A DNA stretch of 13,723 nucleotides from NCBI GenBank assembly GCA_900544425.1, contig UQUX01000043.1, positions 1 through 13,723 of the forward strand. Direction: 5' to 3'. Below, piece by piece: positions 1-8,005 of the stretch. Within the stretch, counting starts at the first letter, position 1, and the number at the start of each line of letters is the position of its first letter. This DNA comes from an uncultured Collinsella sp. (lineage in GTDB: Bacteria; Actinomycetota; Coriobacteriia; Coriobacteriales; Coriobacteriaceae). Both the position numbers and the translations under genes were made by a program. The notes beneath the pieces were generated by a model. It saw only the letters and a list, made by a program, of their open reading frames with translations. It ran no database searches and was not told the origin of the DNA.

Positions 1-24
1 GAACTTGTATCGAGCAAAGCCCCA

Positions 25-43
25 AACCGCTCCCATAGCGGTT
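25..43. other. Small perfect hairpin in the leader before folC
   Basis: A 7-bp perfect stem (AACCGCT at 25-31 with AGCGGTT at 37-43) closes a 5-base loop. A second short hairpin, GGCCAC at 68-73 with GTGGCC at 80-85, follows it. Neither is followed by a T tract, so they are not obvious terminators. The reading frame open from base 1 to the TGA at 121-123 has no recognisable protein family, so I do not call a gene here. The stretch may be the 3' end or spacer of an upstream locus. Confidence 0.4.
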
Positions 44-119
44 ACGGTGGCGTCCGCTGCCTGGTAGGGCCACTTGGTTGTGGCCTTGATTCTGCTGCAA
101 GCGGTGTTTGGCTGATATT

Positions 120-148
120 TTGAATGGGAGGGGCTCGTTGTTTATTAC
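120..148 (+). promoter_or_regulatory. Possible sigma-70-type promoter for folC
   Basis: TTGAAT (120-125) and TATTAC (143-148) are separated by 17 bases. Each hexamer matches the consensus at four of six positions. Transcription would start near 155 and give a leader of about 27 bases before the ATG at 182. It overlaps the terminator-like hairpin and is a weak call. Confidence 0.25.
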
Positions 149-160
149 GGGCCTCTTTTT
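128..160 (+). terminator. Weak terminator-like hairpin just before folC
   Basis: Bases 128-137 pair with 148-155: four GC-rich pairs, a two-base bulge, then four pairs including one G-T. The loop is 10 bases and a run of five T follows at 156-160. It could end transcription from upstream, or act as an attenuator in the folC leader. The same bases can be read as a promoter (see the next entry), so only one of the two readings may be right. Confidence 0.35.
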
Positions 161-181
161 ATGTTGAGGGGACTTTGGGTT

Positions 182-1525
182 ATGGCTAAGCGTTCTGGGT
201 CGTATGTCGTTCCTTTCTCGTTTGAGTTGCTTTCGTTTGGTGAGGCTGTGGGGCTTGCTGCTGATACGGGGCGGATTTCTGGGGATGCTGGTCCTCTGCT
301 TGAGACGGTTGTCGATATGCTCGATGAGCTGGGGCGTCCGGACGAGTATTTCGATTGCATCCAGGTTGCCGGTACCAATGGCAAGACTTCGACTACGCGT
401 TTTTCGGCTGCCATTCTTCGTGGTGAGGGGCTCAAAACCGCGCTGTATACGTCGCCACAGCTGGTGCGCTATCCCGAGCGCATGGAGGTCGATGGTCATG
501 TCGTGAGCGACGAGGCGTTTGCCCGTGGCGTTTCGGCCGCTGTTGAGGCGGGACATCGCGTGAATGCGCACCGTGTGGCGGCGGGGGGGCGCGCCTATAC
601 CATCACGCCATTTGACTTGCTGACGGCTGCTGCACTTGTAGTGTTTGCCGAGGCCGCGGTGGATGTTGCCGTGCTCGAGGTTGGCATGGGCGGTCGTTGG
701 GACGCCACGAGTGCGACCGATCCCGTCGCCGTTGCCATTAAGGGTATTGGGCTCGATCACACACGTATTTTGGGCGATACGCTCGAGGCCATTGCGGGTG
801 AGAAGGCTGCGGTTATTAAGCCTGGGCGCCTGGTTGTTTTGGGTGAGGGAACGCATGAGCCGAGCGTTCAGCGCGTGATGGATGCACGTTGTCGCGAGTG
901 CGGCGTTGTGCCGCTCGTGGTGAGCCATACGACGACTAAACTTCCGGCACACGTGGGCGATACGGTGGAGTTTAGCTGCACCACGCCGCGTGCGATCTAT
1001 ACGTCGAGCATGGTCAAACCGTCCTATCAGCCGCAGAATGCCGCGTGCGCGATTATGCTGTGCGAGGGGTATCTGGGTCGCGAGCTCGACCACGATGCGC
1101 TGGATGCCTCGCTTATGGGCTGCCCCACACCGGGTCGTTTTGACGTGCTGGGGACCGATCCGCTCAAGCTGATCGACGCCTGCCATAACCCTCAGAGCTG
1201 CGAGAACTTTGTGAGCGCGCTGGACGAGATCGATCCGTGCGCGGAGAATCGCCCCACGCTGCTGTGCGCCGCGCTGGCAGACAAGGACGTGGCGGGCATC
1301 GTCGACGTGCTTGTTCCAGCGTTCCCCCGCGTGGTCGTGACCCAGACCGATTCCGACCGCGCCCTGCCGGCAGAGGAACTCGCCGCCCTCGTTGATGCCG
1401 ATAAGCTCACGGGCGTATATCCGAGTGTGTCCGAGGCCCTCGCTGCCTTCGATGCCGCGGGCGAGTCCTTCGTAGCAGCCGGCACCATCACCCTAGCCGG
1501 CGAAGTAGCCGGTCTGCTCCGCTAA
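182..1525 (+). CDS. folC: Bifunctional folylpolyglutamate synthase / dihydrofolate synthase
   Basis: This cytoplasmic Mur-ligase-family enzyme joins glutamate to dihydropteroate and/or tetrahydrofolate using ATP, in folate biosynthesis and retention. The 447-residue length is normal for FolC. Visible motifs: the P-loop GTNGKTS (64-70, Lys68); SPQL...RMEVDG near 91-105; EVGMGGRWDATS, the usual FolC core signature; IGLDHTRILGDTL followed by EKAAVIKPG; PTPGRFDVL in the linker; and DACHNP at 332-337, where most family members have DGAHNP. I chose the ATG at 182 because GAGGGGA lies about 9 bases upstream. An in-frame ATG at 161 would overlap that ribosome binding site and has none of its own. The gene stands alone here and ends before a long hairpin. 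No other folate gene is visible, so operon context cannot be judged. Whether both activities are present cannot be told from sequence alone. Confidence 0.93.
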   Translation: MAKRSGSYVVPFSFELLSFGEAVGLAADTGRISGDAGPLLETVVDMLDELGRPDEYFDCIQVAGTNGKTSTTRFSAAILRGEGLKTALYTSPQLVRYPERMEVDGHVVSDEAFARGVSAAVEAGHRVNAHRVAAGGRAYTITPFDLLTAAALVVFAEAAVDVAVLEVGMGGRWDATSATDPVAVAIKGIGLDHTRILGDTLEAIAGEKAAVIKPGRLVVLGEGTHEPSVQRVMDARCRECGVVPLVVSHTTTKLPAHVGDTVEFSCTTPRAIYTSSMVKPSYQPQNAACAIMLCEGYLGRELDHDALDASLMGCPTPGRFDVLGTDPLKLIDACHNPQSCENFVSALDEIDPCAENRPTLLCAALADKDVAGIVDVLVPAFPRVVVTQTDSDRALPAEELAALVDADKLTGVYPSVSEALAAFDAAGESFVAAGTITLAGEVAGLLR

Positions 1526-1539
1526 CCCATCCCCTCATC

Positions 1540-1606
1540 AGTTGCGGTGAAATACGGACTGTTTTACAAGCCAGAGGCCTCAAACAGTCCGTATATCACC
1601 GCAACT
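1540..1606. repeat. Long intergenic hairpin, GTTGCGGTG family, copy 1
   Basis: Arms 1540-1564 and 1582-1606 pair over 25 positions with a single A/A mismatch, around a 17-base loop. The outer ends (GTTGCGGTGAAATA and TATATCACCGCAAC) nearly match those of the hairpin at 9472-9538. The inner stem differs in sequence from that copy but still pairs. It starts 14 bases after the folC stop and may end folC transcription, although no strong T tract follows. Most likely a dispersed intergenic palindrome. Confidence 0.8.
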
Positions 1607-1690
1607 CAAATTAGCTGCCCTGGGGTGCCCGTTTACGAAGCCATTTATGCCGCTTAACCTGTAGCATATTGCAAACCTCCATCGGCGAAG

Positions 1691-1748
1691 GATACGCTCA
1701 ACTTAACTTGCCAATCGGACCAGTGCTGTTTGGTCCGTTGAGCGTGTC
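1691..1748 (+). promoter_or_regulatory. Structured 5' leader next to the surface-protein ribosome binding site
   Basis: Bases 1691-1702 pair with 1737-1748 in a 12-bp helix with one G-T pair. Inside it, GGACCA (1717-1722) pairs with TGGTCC (1731-1736) around an 8-base loop, and a 14-base bulge (1703-1716) lies on the 5' side only. A smaller imperfect hairpin (TCCATC/GAAGGA, 1678-1692) precedes it and shares two bases with the main helix. The helix ends at 1748 and the Shine-Dalgarno GGGAGG begins at 1749, so folding could affect ribosome access. The structure does not match a riboswitch class I can name. Confidence 0.5.
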
Positions 1749-1754
1749 GGGAGG
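1749..1754 (+). promoter_or_regulatory. Ribosome binding site that decides the surface-protein start
   Basis: GGGAGG followed by AAAC lies directly before the ATG at 1759. This strong site, together with the signal peptide that begins at that ATG, selects it over an in-frame TTG at 1669 that has no such site and would place 30 extra residues in front of the signal peptide. Confidence 0.8.
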
Positions 1755-1758
1755 AAAC

Positions 1759-4700
1759 ATGAACAGAAGGCATGTCAACGCGGCCATTACCGCGGGTTTG
1801 GCTCTGACGATGACGGTCGGCTCGGTGCCGCCGCAGGCGTTCGCCGAGATGATGCAGGGTGATACTACCCAAGTCGTTGCCGAGCAAAGCGATGCGACGG
1901 GTGCGGCTGCCACGTCTGCGGACACCGGTCAGGCAACCTCGCAAGACCAGAGTGAAGACAAGATCGCCTCTTTTGCCAGCCTGAACGAGCTACATGTTGC
2001 CGAGGGATCCGACGTCACGCTGCCCCAAACTGTAACGGCAACCTACGAGAGCGGTACCACCAAGCAGGAAAACGTCATCTGGAAGCTGAACGGCGCCGAT
2101 GCTCCGGCAACCTTGGCGCAGCTGCCTGCCGGCTCGTATGAGTTTGAGGGTACCGTCGACGGCACCACGCAGACGGTCAAGCAGCGCGTGGTTGTCGAAG
2201 CTGTTACGGCGGACCCGGCAGTGGTAGATCCGGCGGCAGTAAACGCCCCTGATGTCACAGAGACGAGCAACGAAAGTGGCATTACGGTCGAGTCGATCGA
2301 CGCCAACCCGATTCTGGAAAAATATGTCGGTGCCGATTACTACGGCCAGATCCAATCTTCGAGCGTTAAGGTAAAGCTGTCGGATGGCACCGAGACCTCG
2401 GCGTATGTTGATTGGGACGAAAAGTCGCAGACGGCATTTGATACGGCGACGGAGGAATCCGAAGTCCCCATCACCGGACAGATTACCGGCGTTAGCGTGA
2501 ACAACAACTGGATCACGCTCGCGGAGCCGTACAAAGTGAGTGGTGTGCTCAAGGTGTACGTTCCCCGTTCAACCAGTAATGGCTCATGGGTATGGACTGC
2601 AGCTGGTATTGCTCCCGCGCTTCCGTCCAGCATTTCGGTCAATTATTCAAATGGTCAATCTTATACATGCCCTGTTGAGTGGAATGAGATCTCGGCTGAT
2701 CAGTACCAAAAGGAAGGAACCTTTGTTGTCGAGGGACATTTGAAGAGCTATCCCTCTATGCTCGCACAGTGCACGGTCGCAGTCCGCTCTGTTAAGAGCG
2801 TCCAGACCGAGTTGACGTGTACGACCCTAACTGGTGAGGTCCCGTCTCTGCCGTATTCTGCTTCGGTTGTCTTTGATAGCGGCGCCACCGAGCAGATCCC
2901 GGTGTCTTGGGATTCTTTCGACGCGTCGCTTTACTCTAAGGTGGGCTCGTTTACGGTTAAAGGTAAACTAAACGGTTTTGATTACCGTGAGGTTACCTGC
3001 ACCGTTACCGTCAAAGATCCTAAGGACGTACTCGATCTTAATTCTCTGAGGTTCGAGCGCGTGGTCGGCGACATTTCTCCTCTTAGCACGTATGTCTATT
3101 TCCCGTTTACGCAGTCAAATAACACTACATACACCCAAGGTTATCAGGTTAATTGGGACAACGCCGACGTGTCTCAATTTCAAAAGGCAGGCACCTATAC
3201 GGTCACGGGCACGCTTGTGACATATAATGAATCTTCAGCCGCTAATGGCCTAAAGGTAACTGCTCAGGTCGAGGTCAAAGAAGTTGCCTCTATCGACGCT
3301 CTTGCTCCCGTTAACACGCCCGTCGGCGTACGTCCTACAACGGGCGGCGGTCTTCCCTACAGCGTTGAGGTTGCATTCACCGACGGTACAAAGAAGCAGT
3401 GCAACATTGCGTGGGACCCTATTTTGGACACGCAGGTGGCAAGTGAGGGGTCGTTTAAGCTTTCCGGTTCGCTGTCGTATTGGACCAATACCTCATCTTC
3501 ATCGTCTACTCAGGTGGAACTGGGTGACAGCAACCGAGTCACGGCGACCATCTCCGTCCGCGCCCTGCAGATGCCTTCCTCGACATCGACAAGCACGCTT
3601 ATCGGTTGCCAGCCCAATATGCCGGGTTCAATCGAGGCCACGATGTGGAATGGCTCGCGTGGCAATTTCCCCGTTCAGTGGTCGACGATTAGTCAGGACG
3701 CCCTAAAGAACCTTGGCCAGATTACGGTTAGCGGATACTTTACCGGCTCTAACATTCCGGCTACGGCGACGGTCAACGTCTGCGATCTCGAGGACAGCAA
3801 CATCGGCAAGATTGCTTATGTTCCCGGCGCCGGACTTCTGGCTCCGCGCTACACATCCACGCTGTATTTGTCGGATGGCAGCTCGTTCTATCCCCAGTAT
3901 TCGTCGGGGCAGCCTTATAGCTGGGATGAGTTTCCTCAAGAACTGCTGGACGGCAAGCCTGGCGAGTACGAAATTACCGGTACTATCACTGGCTCGTTGG
4001 CAAAGATCCATGCGACAGCGGCGTGCGGCGAGGTCAAGGGCGTTAACAACTATAGCGATAACGGTGTGACGCTTGGACAGTCGTACGAGGACTGGCGCGT
4101 TATCTATCCCGGCGAGGAAGTCAATCTGGACTACTTCTACGTGTCCGGCGTATTGCAGGATGGAACGACTTTTGACAGTCTCGGCGTCAACTGGGATACC
4201 TACGATAGGTGCCCCCAGAAGGACTGCACGATTACCGGAACGGTCGTCGGAACGAATATCCCCGTGAAAGTGCACGTCATCGTGACTAAAAACTGGGAGG
4301 CTCAGCCACAAACCATTACAGTGCTCAAGGGCAGCGACGGTACCGCTATGCTTCCCAGCTATGTCGATCTTGTCAGTTCTGATGCGGCAGAACATCCGGA
4401 CTATTCGCATAAATACGCCGAGGTCAAGTGGAACACGAAAGGTTTTGATTGGACTCAGGGTGGCGTTGTTCGCGGCACTGCAACAATTAGCTTTAATGCA
4501 GGGTACGGCATGCAGGCGGTTGACGTTCCGATTACTGCCACCGTTAAGATCGCGAGTAAGGCAACCTCGGTTCAGGGCGGAACCATATGGACCGTCCCCG
4601 GCACCAAGCCGATGCTGCCGGAATACCTTGAGGTTCGATACGACAACGATGTGTCTTCTGAGCCCCAGCGCGAAAAGGTCACATGGGACCGTGTCGCCGA

Positions 4701-7700
4701 AGACGCGTATGCCAAGGACGGTTCGTTTAAGGTGAAGGGCAAGCTCCAAGGTGGTGCCGAGGCGACAATCACTGTTGACGTCTGTTCCGTCACCTCCGTT
4801 AGCGTTCCTGAGCGCATTAATACGGCCAGCGGTGTTTTCCCCGAGCTGCCGTGGAATGTCTCGGTTGCCACGAGTGACGGCAAAACTCATAATGCCCAGG
4901 TTCAATGGGATTACGTTCGTCCCTCGGTTTATACCGGAGAGTCGGGTCAGGTCACGACAGTGTCTGGCACGCTGTTTGCAAGCGGCCTCGACGGATACGG
5001 TGACGGCACTAACACCGGTCTCACTGTTCAGACCAAGATCGTTATCCAAGGCGTTGAGAAGGCAATCGATAACGGCGAGACCGCAGTGACCACCAAGGCG
5101 GGCACTGCGCCTGCCATGCCTTCCAAGATGGCGGTCGAGATGAGCGACGGCTCCGTTTCGACGGCGGCTATTGATTGGGATCCGATTGCGCCCGAGAAGT
5201 ACGAGCGGCCTGGCACGTTCTATGCGACGGGCCATGTGGTCGGCTTTAATGCCGCTGCTGTTATGGCGCTGCTTGACGATGACGGCCAGAAGGTCGGTGT
5301 GGATGAGAACGGCAACGTGACTGCCAAGGTGACGGTTGCCGATAAGAAGGCAAAGAAGGTTGCACTGCAGCCCGAGGCGGTCGTGGTCAACACCACGGTC
5401 GGATCGATGCTGGAGCTGCCCGATACCGTGTCCGTATATTTCTCGGATGGCTCAGCGCGGGATACTCGGGGCAGTTTAGGCGGCATCGAGATCGAAAAGT
5501 GGACCGACACCGACGGCATCGACCTCTCCAAGCCGCTCGCCAAGAAGGGTACGTATAAACTCGTCGGCAAGCTCAAGGATGTCGACAACGTCAACGCTAT
5601 CGTGTACGTCAACGTCTCCGAGGCGCCGCGAACCATCACCAAGCTCGAGGCCAAGTCGTTTAGCGTTGCCAGTGGTACGTCCAAGCAGGATCTGTACGCC
5701 CAGATGCCCAAGCAGGTTGTGGCGACTTACTCAGACGGCTCGACCGATTTGCTCGACATTGACGTGTGGGATCTTTCTAACGTCACGGACGAGCTGCTCA
5801 GAGGAACCGGCACCGTGGAGATCACGGGTACGGTTAAGCTCAACGGCGCCAAGGTGACCTGCAATGTGACCGTGGTGGATCAGGATGCCCAGACGCCCGA
5901 CCACGTCGAGCCGATCGATGTTGTTGAGATTGCGGACAATGCCAAGGTCAGCGACCTTATGGATAAACTGCCGTCCAAGGTGACGGTGGTCATGAAGGAC
6001 GGCAAGACCAAGAAAGAGACGCCCGTTAAGTGGTCTCAGGTCGACAGCCTGGGTCGTGCCGGCACCGAGTTTGAGGTCACGGGTCTAACGGACAACGGCA
6101 TGACCGCTAAGGTTCAGGTCAAGGTGACGGCGCATATTGTCGACATCGATGTCGCTGAAGACATTGTGGTCGTGCGCGGCACCAAGGCGGACGACGTTTT
6201 AGCCAAGCTGCCCGCCACGGTCACGGCGATTTACTCGGATGATACTGAGTCCGATGTCGACGTGAAGTGGGACACCAAGGGTCTATCCGACAAGGACTTT
6301 GCCAAGGAGGGCGAGGTCACGGTCAAGGGCAAGGTTGCCGGTACCGATCAAAAGGCAGAGTGCACGATTACGGTCGTGAAGAGCGATGCCGAGATTCCGG
6401 CGTCCGTTGAGCCTATTGCCGGAATTTCCGTTCCCGAGGGCGCATCGGCCGACGCTGTGCGTGATGCGCTCAAGGGCGTGAAGGCGACCGTTCGCATGAA
6501 GGACGGCAAGACGACGGCGGAGTCCGAGATCACTTGGACTGAGGTTCCTGCCGCGGCCGCCACGTACGGCAGCAGTGTCGTTGCCAAGGGCGTCACGAAG
6601 AATGGCAACTTGCCGGTCGAAGTTGTCGTCACCTCCACGACGACGATTAACAAGGTTGCCGAGGTGCCGCAGATCACGGTTGAGCGCGATGCCAAGGCCG
6701 ACACCGTGACGGGGCAGCTGCCCAAGAAGGTCACCGTGACCTATTCCGATGGTCACACGGACGAGGCCGCGGTCACGTGGAATACGGATGGCCTGGACAA
6801 GCATCTTGCCGCCGTTGGCGAGCACACGATCGAGGGCTCCGTTGAGGGCACGACGCTCAAGGCGACCTGCAAGCTGGTCGTCGAGACGCCGGCAAGCGAG
6901 ATTCCCGTGAGGCCTGCGACGTTCGCTCCCATTGAGGTGTTTGAGGCAAGCTCTGCCGCCGATGTGCTGAAGGCGCTGCCCAAGAAGGTCTCCGTGATGA
7001 TGAAGGACGACAGCCAGGAAGACTACGATGTCGATTGGGAGAATGTCCCCGCGCTGGATTGGGGTGCCGATGATGTGACCGTGGGCGGTAAGGTTCGCGG
7101 TACGGATCTGACGGTCAGCTGCAGGGTACGCGTTAAGCCGCGCCCGGCGGCCAAGGGCCTCGTTATCGTTGACCAAAACGGCAAGGCCACGACTGCCGAA
7201 ACCGTGCTCAAGGTAGAGCGCGGCAAGGAAATTGACCTTGCTGCCGCGGCGAGCAATGCGGCCGATGGCGCGCTGCTGCGTGGTGCCGTGACGTGGACCT
7301 CGTCCGACCCGACAATCGCCACGGTCGAGAACGGTAAGGTCAAGGCCCTCAAGAACGGAACCGTCGTCATTACCGTGACGATGCCCGTTGACGGTGACGC
7401 CACGGCGATTGCGACGCTTGCCGAGGATGGCGCTACGGAGACGCCGGTGCCTCAACAGCTCACCGCTTCGGTTACCGTTGAGGTTGTTGAGCCTGCTGTC
7501 GTGCAGAAGCCAACGAACGGCAAGGATAACGGTACCAAGCCCGATGCCAAGGATTCTTCGGGCAAGAAGGATGGCAAGAAGGCCGCTAAGGGAAGCCTGG
7601 CCGAGACGGGCGACAATACTGCCGTGACCGTCGCGGCGCTTGGCGGAACCGGCCTGCTGGCGCTGATTGCCGCGGCGATCGAAAAACTGCGCTATCGCGC

Positions 7701-7707
7701 GGAGTAG
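1759..7707 (+). CDS. Giant cell-wall-anchored protein with about 20 tandem bacterial Ig-like (Big_4-type) domains
   Basis: A 1982-residue exported protein. Residues 1-29 form a signal peptide (basic MNRRH, hydrophobic core, AFA cleavage site). From about residue 70 to 1794 I count roughly 20 domains of 75-100 residues, each with the pattern LP..V.V.(Y/F).DG(S/T), then V.W, then G(T/S)(F/Y).V.G and a final V.V strand. This is the Big_4 bacterial Ig-like pattern. Residues 1795-1911 form a different, Big_2-like domain (VTWTSSDPTIATVENGKV). A Gly/Lys/Asp-rich linker (1912-1946), LAETG (1947-1951), a hydrophobic segment and a basic tail make a sortase signal. Many domains carry one cysteine in the last strand (such as VTCTV, AECTI). 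The role is probably a stalk or adhesin; the ligand is unknown, and no catalytic domain is visible. The gene is monocistronic, with a structured leader and its own terminator. Confidence 0.9.
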   Translation: MNRRHVNAAITAGLALTMTVGSVPPQAFAEMMQGDTTQVVAEQSDATGAAATSADTGQATSQDQSEDKIASFASLNELHVAEGSDVTLPQTVTATYESGTTKQENVIWKLNGADAPATLAQLPAGSYEFEGTVDGTTQTVKQRVVVEAVTADPAVVDPAAVNAPDVTETSNESGITVESIDANPILEKYVGADYYGQIQSSSVKVKLSDGTETSAYVDWDEKSQTAFDTATEESEVPITGQITGVSVNNNWITLAEPYKVSGVLKVYVPRSTSNGSWVWTAAGIAPALPSSISVNYSNGQSYTCPVEWNEISADQYQKEGTFVVEGHLKSYPSMLAQCTVAVRSVKSVQTELTCTTLTGEVPSLPYSASVVFDSGATEQIPVSWDSFDASLYSKVGSFTVKGKLNGFDYREVTCTVTVKDPKDVLDLNSLRFERVVGDISPLSTYVYFPFTQSNNTTYTQGYQVNWDNADVSQFQKAGTYTVTGTLVTYNESSAANGLKVTAQVEVKEVASIDALAPVNTPVGVRPTTGGGLPYSVEVAFTDGTKKQCNIAWDPILDTQVASEGSFKLSGSLSYWTNTSSSSSTQVELGDSNRVTATISVRALQMPSSTSTSTLIGCQPNMPGSIEATMWNGSRGNFPVQWSTISQDALKNLGQITVSGYFTGSNIPATATVNVCDLEDSNIGKIAYVPGAGLLAPRYTSTLYLSDGSSFYPQYSSGQPYSWDEFPQELLDGKPGEYEITGTITGSLAKIHATAACGEVKGVNNYSDNGVTLGQSYEDWRVIYPGEEVNLDYFYVSGVLQDGTTFDSLGVNWDTYDRCPQKDCTITGTVVGTNIPVKVHVIVTKNWEAQPQTITVLKGSDGTAMLPSYVDLVSSDAAEHPDYSHKYAEVKWNTKGFDWTQGGVVRGTATISFNAGYGMQAVDVPITATVKIASKATSVQGGTIWTVPGTKPMLPEYLEVRYDNDVSSEPQREKVTWDRVAEDAYAKDGSFKVKGKLQGGAEATITVDVCSVTSVSVPERINTASGVFPELPWNVSVATSDGKTHNAQVQWDYVRPSVYTGESGQVTTVSGTLFASGLDGYGDGTNTGLTVQTKIVIQGVEKAIDNGETAVTTKAGTAPAMPSKMAVEMSDGSVSTAAIDWDPIAPEKYERPGTFYATGHVVGFNAAAVMALLDDDGQKVGVDENGNVTAKVTVADKKAKKVALQPEAVVVNTTVGSMLELPDTVSVYFSDGSARDTRGSLGGIEIEKWTDTDGIDLSKPLAKKGTYKLVGKLKDVDNVNAIVYVNVSEAPRTITKLEAKSFSVASGTSKQDLYAQMPKQVVATYSDGSTDLLDIDVWDLSNVTDELLRGTGTVEITGTVKLNGAKVTCNVTVVDQDAQTPDHVEPIDVVEIADNAKVSDLMDKLPSKVTVVMKDGKTKKETPVKWSQVDSLGRAGTEFEVTGLTDNGMTAKVQVKVTAHIVDIDVAEDIVVVRGTKADDVLAKLPATVTAIYSDDTESDVDVKWDTKGLSDKDFAKEGEVTVKGKVAGTDQKAECTITVVKSDAEIPASVEPIAGISVPEGASADAVRDALKGVKATVRMKDGKTTAESEITWTEVPAAAATYGSSVVAKGVTKNGNLPVEVVVTSTTTINKVAEVPQITVERDAKADTVTGQLPKKVTVTYSDGHTDEAAVTWNTDGLDKHLAAVGEHTIEGSVEGTTLKATCKLVVETPASEIPVRPATFAPIEVFEASSAADVLKALPKKVSVMMKDDSQEDYDVDWENVPALDWGADDVTVGGKVRGTDLTVSCRVRVKPRPAAKGLVIVDQNGKATTAETVLKVERGKEIDLAAAASNAADGALLRGAVTWTSSDPTIATVENGKVKALKNGTVVITVTMPVDGDATAIATLAEDGATETPVPQQLTASVTVEVVEPAVVQKPTNGKDNGTKPDAKDSSGKKDGKKAAKGSLAETGDNTAVTVAALGGTGLLALIAAAIEKLRYRAE

Positions 7708-7737
7708 CGTCGAGAGCGTAGTGCTTTAGGTCACAAG

Positions 7738-7781
7738 AAGGCCTCCCGGTTCTCGTTGGGGAATCGGGAGGCCTTTCGTTT
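7738..7781 (+). terminator. Terminator of the surface-protein gene
   Basis: Bases 7738-7752 pair with 7761-7775 (15 positions, one G-T pair) around an 8-base loop, followed by a T-rich tail. It lies 30 bases after the TAG stop. The A-rich 5' flank means it could also work on the minus strand. Confidence 0.85.
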
Positions 7782-7794
7782 GACTGTAGGGCAG

Positions 7795-7811
7795 CTAATT
7801 TGGGACGGGCT
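7795..7811 (+). repeat. Short inverted repeat CTAATTTGGGACGGGCT, left copy
   Basis: These 17 bases match the reverse complement of 9574-9590 at 16 of 17 positions. The pair brackets the peptidase gene together with both 160-base elements. It may be chance, a leftover of an intergenic repeat, or the ends of a unit that was inserted. No target-site duplication is evident. Confidence 0.45.
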
Positions 7812-7831
7812 TTGTCTTGAGCGGACTGCTC

Positions 7832-7991
7832 GCCACGAAATGGGCCTATCTACTACGTTTGACCGGTTACCCTCGACCACACGGGAAATCATAAAATTAA
7901 AACCGCAGGTAGATGGCTTGCTGGTTTTTAAAAAAGACCCGCATGGTCGACCCATGCGAGTTAAACGTAGTAGATGGCTCGTTTTCGTGGC
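7832..7991 (+). repeat. 160-base structured element, copy 1
   Basis: The 29-base arms 7832-7860 and 7963-7991 are complementary at 24 of 29 positions, or 26 of 29 when + strand G-U pairs count. The 13 innermost and 9 outermost pairs are perfect. They enclose 102 bases. The interior begins with 60 bases (7860-7919, counting the last arm base) that align without gaps to 9298-9357 at 43 of 60 positions, ending in a core (7894-7919) that starts AAATTAAAACCGCAGGTAGA and matches copy 2 at 25 of 26. A 7-bp hairpin (CGCATGG/CCATGCG, 7940-7958) sits in the second half. No protein is credible here. Together with the terminator and the palindrome at 8006-8036, this accounts for most of the 332-base spacer. 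Confidence 0.75.
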
Positions 7992-8005
7992 ACTGCGTTA
8001 ACGGG

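Noticed and set aside
1..181. Possible tetrahydrofolate riboswitch or T-box before folC
   Set aside because: The hairpins present do not carry the conserved core strings of either class that I could recognise.
1666..1715. GCAAACC ... ACGC strings resembling a c-di-GMP-I (GEMM) riboswitch before the surface-protein gene
   Set aside because: The typical GAAA loop, the ACGCAAAGC block and the second-stem receptor are missing, and the long helix at 1691-1748 does not fit that architecture. A covariance-model search would settle it.
1669..1758. Alternative TTG start at 1669 for the surface protein
   Set aside because: It would put 30 residues before a canonical signal peptide, lies within the structured leader and has no good ribosome binding site.
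3703..5235. Long open frame on the minus strand (510 codons) inside the surface-protein gene, and another at 6283-7455 (390 codons)
   Set aside because: Both are Arg/His/Asn-rich translations opposite a repetitive gene with strong codon bias. They have no family motif, and the + strand protein has signal peptide, domains and sorting signal over the same bases.
1759..7707. Phase-variation or CRISPR-like reading of the internal repeats
   Set aside because: The repetition is at protein level with diverged DNA. There are no short identical tandem repeats, homopolymer tracts or regular spacers.
7756..8001. 81-codon open frame on the + strand across the first 160-base element
   Set aside because: It begins inside the terminator hairpin, lacks a ribosome binding site and follows the palindromic element. 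The second copy of the element does not keep an equivalent frame.
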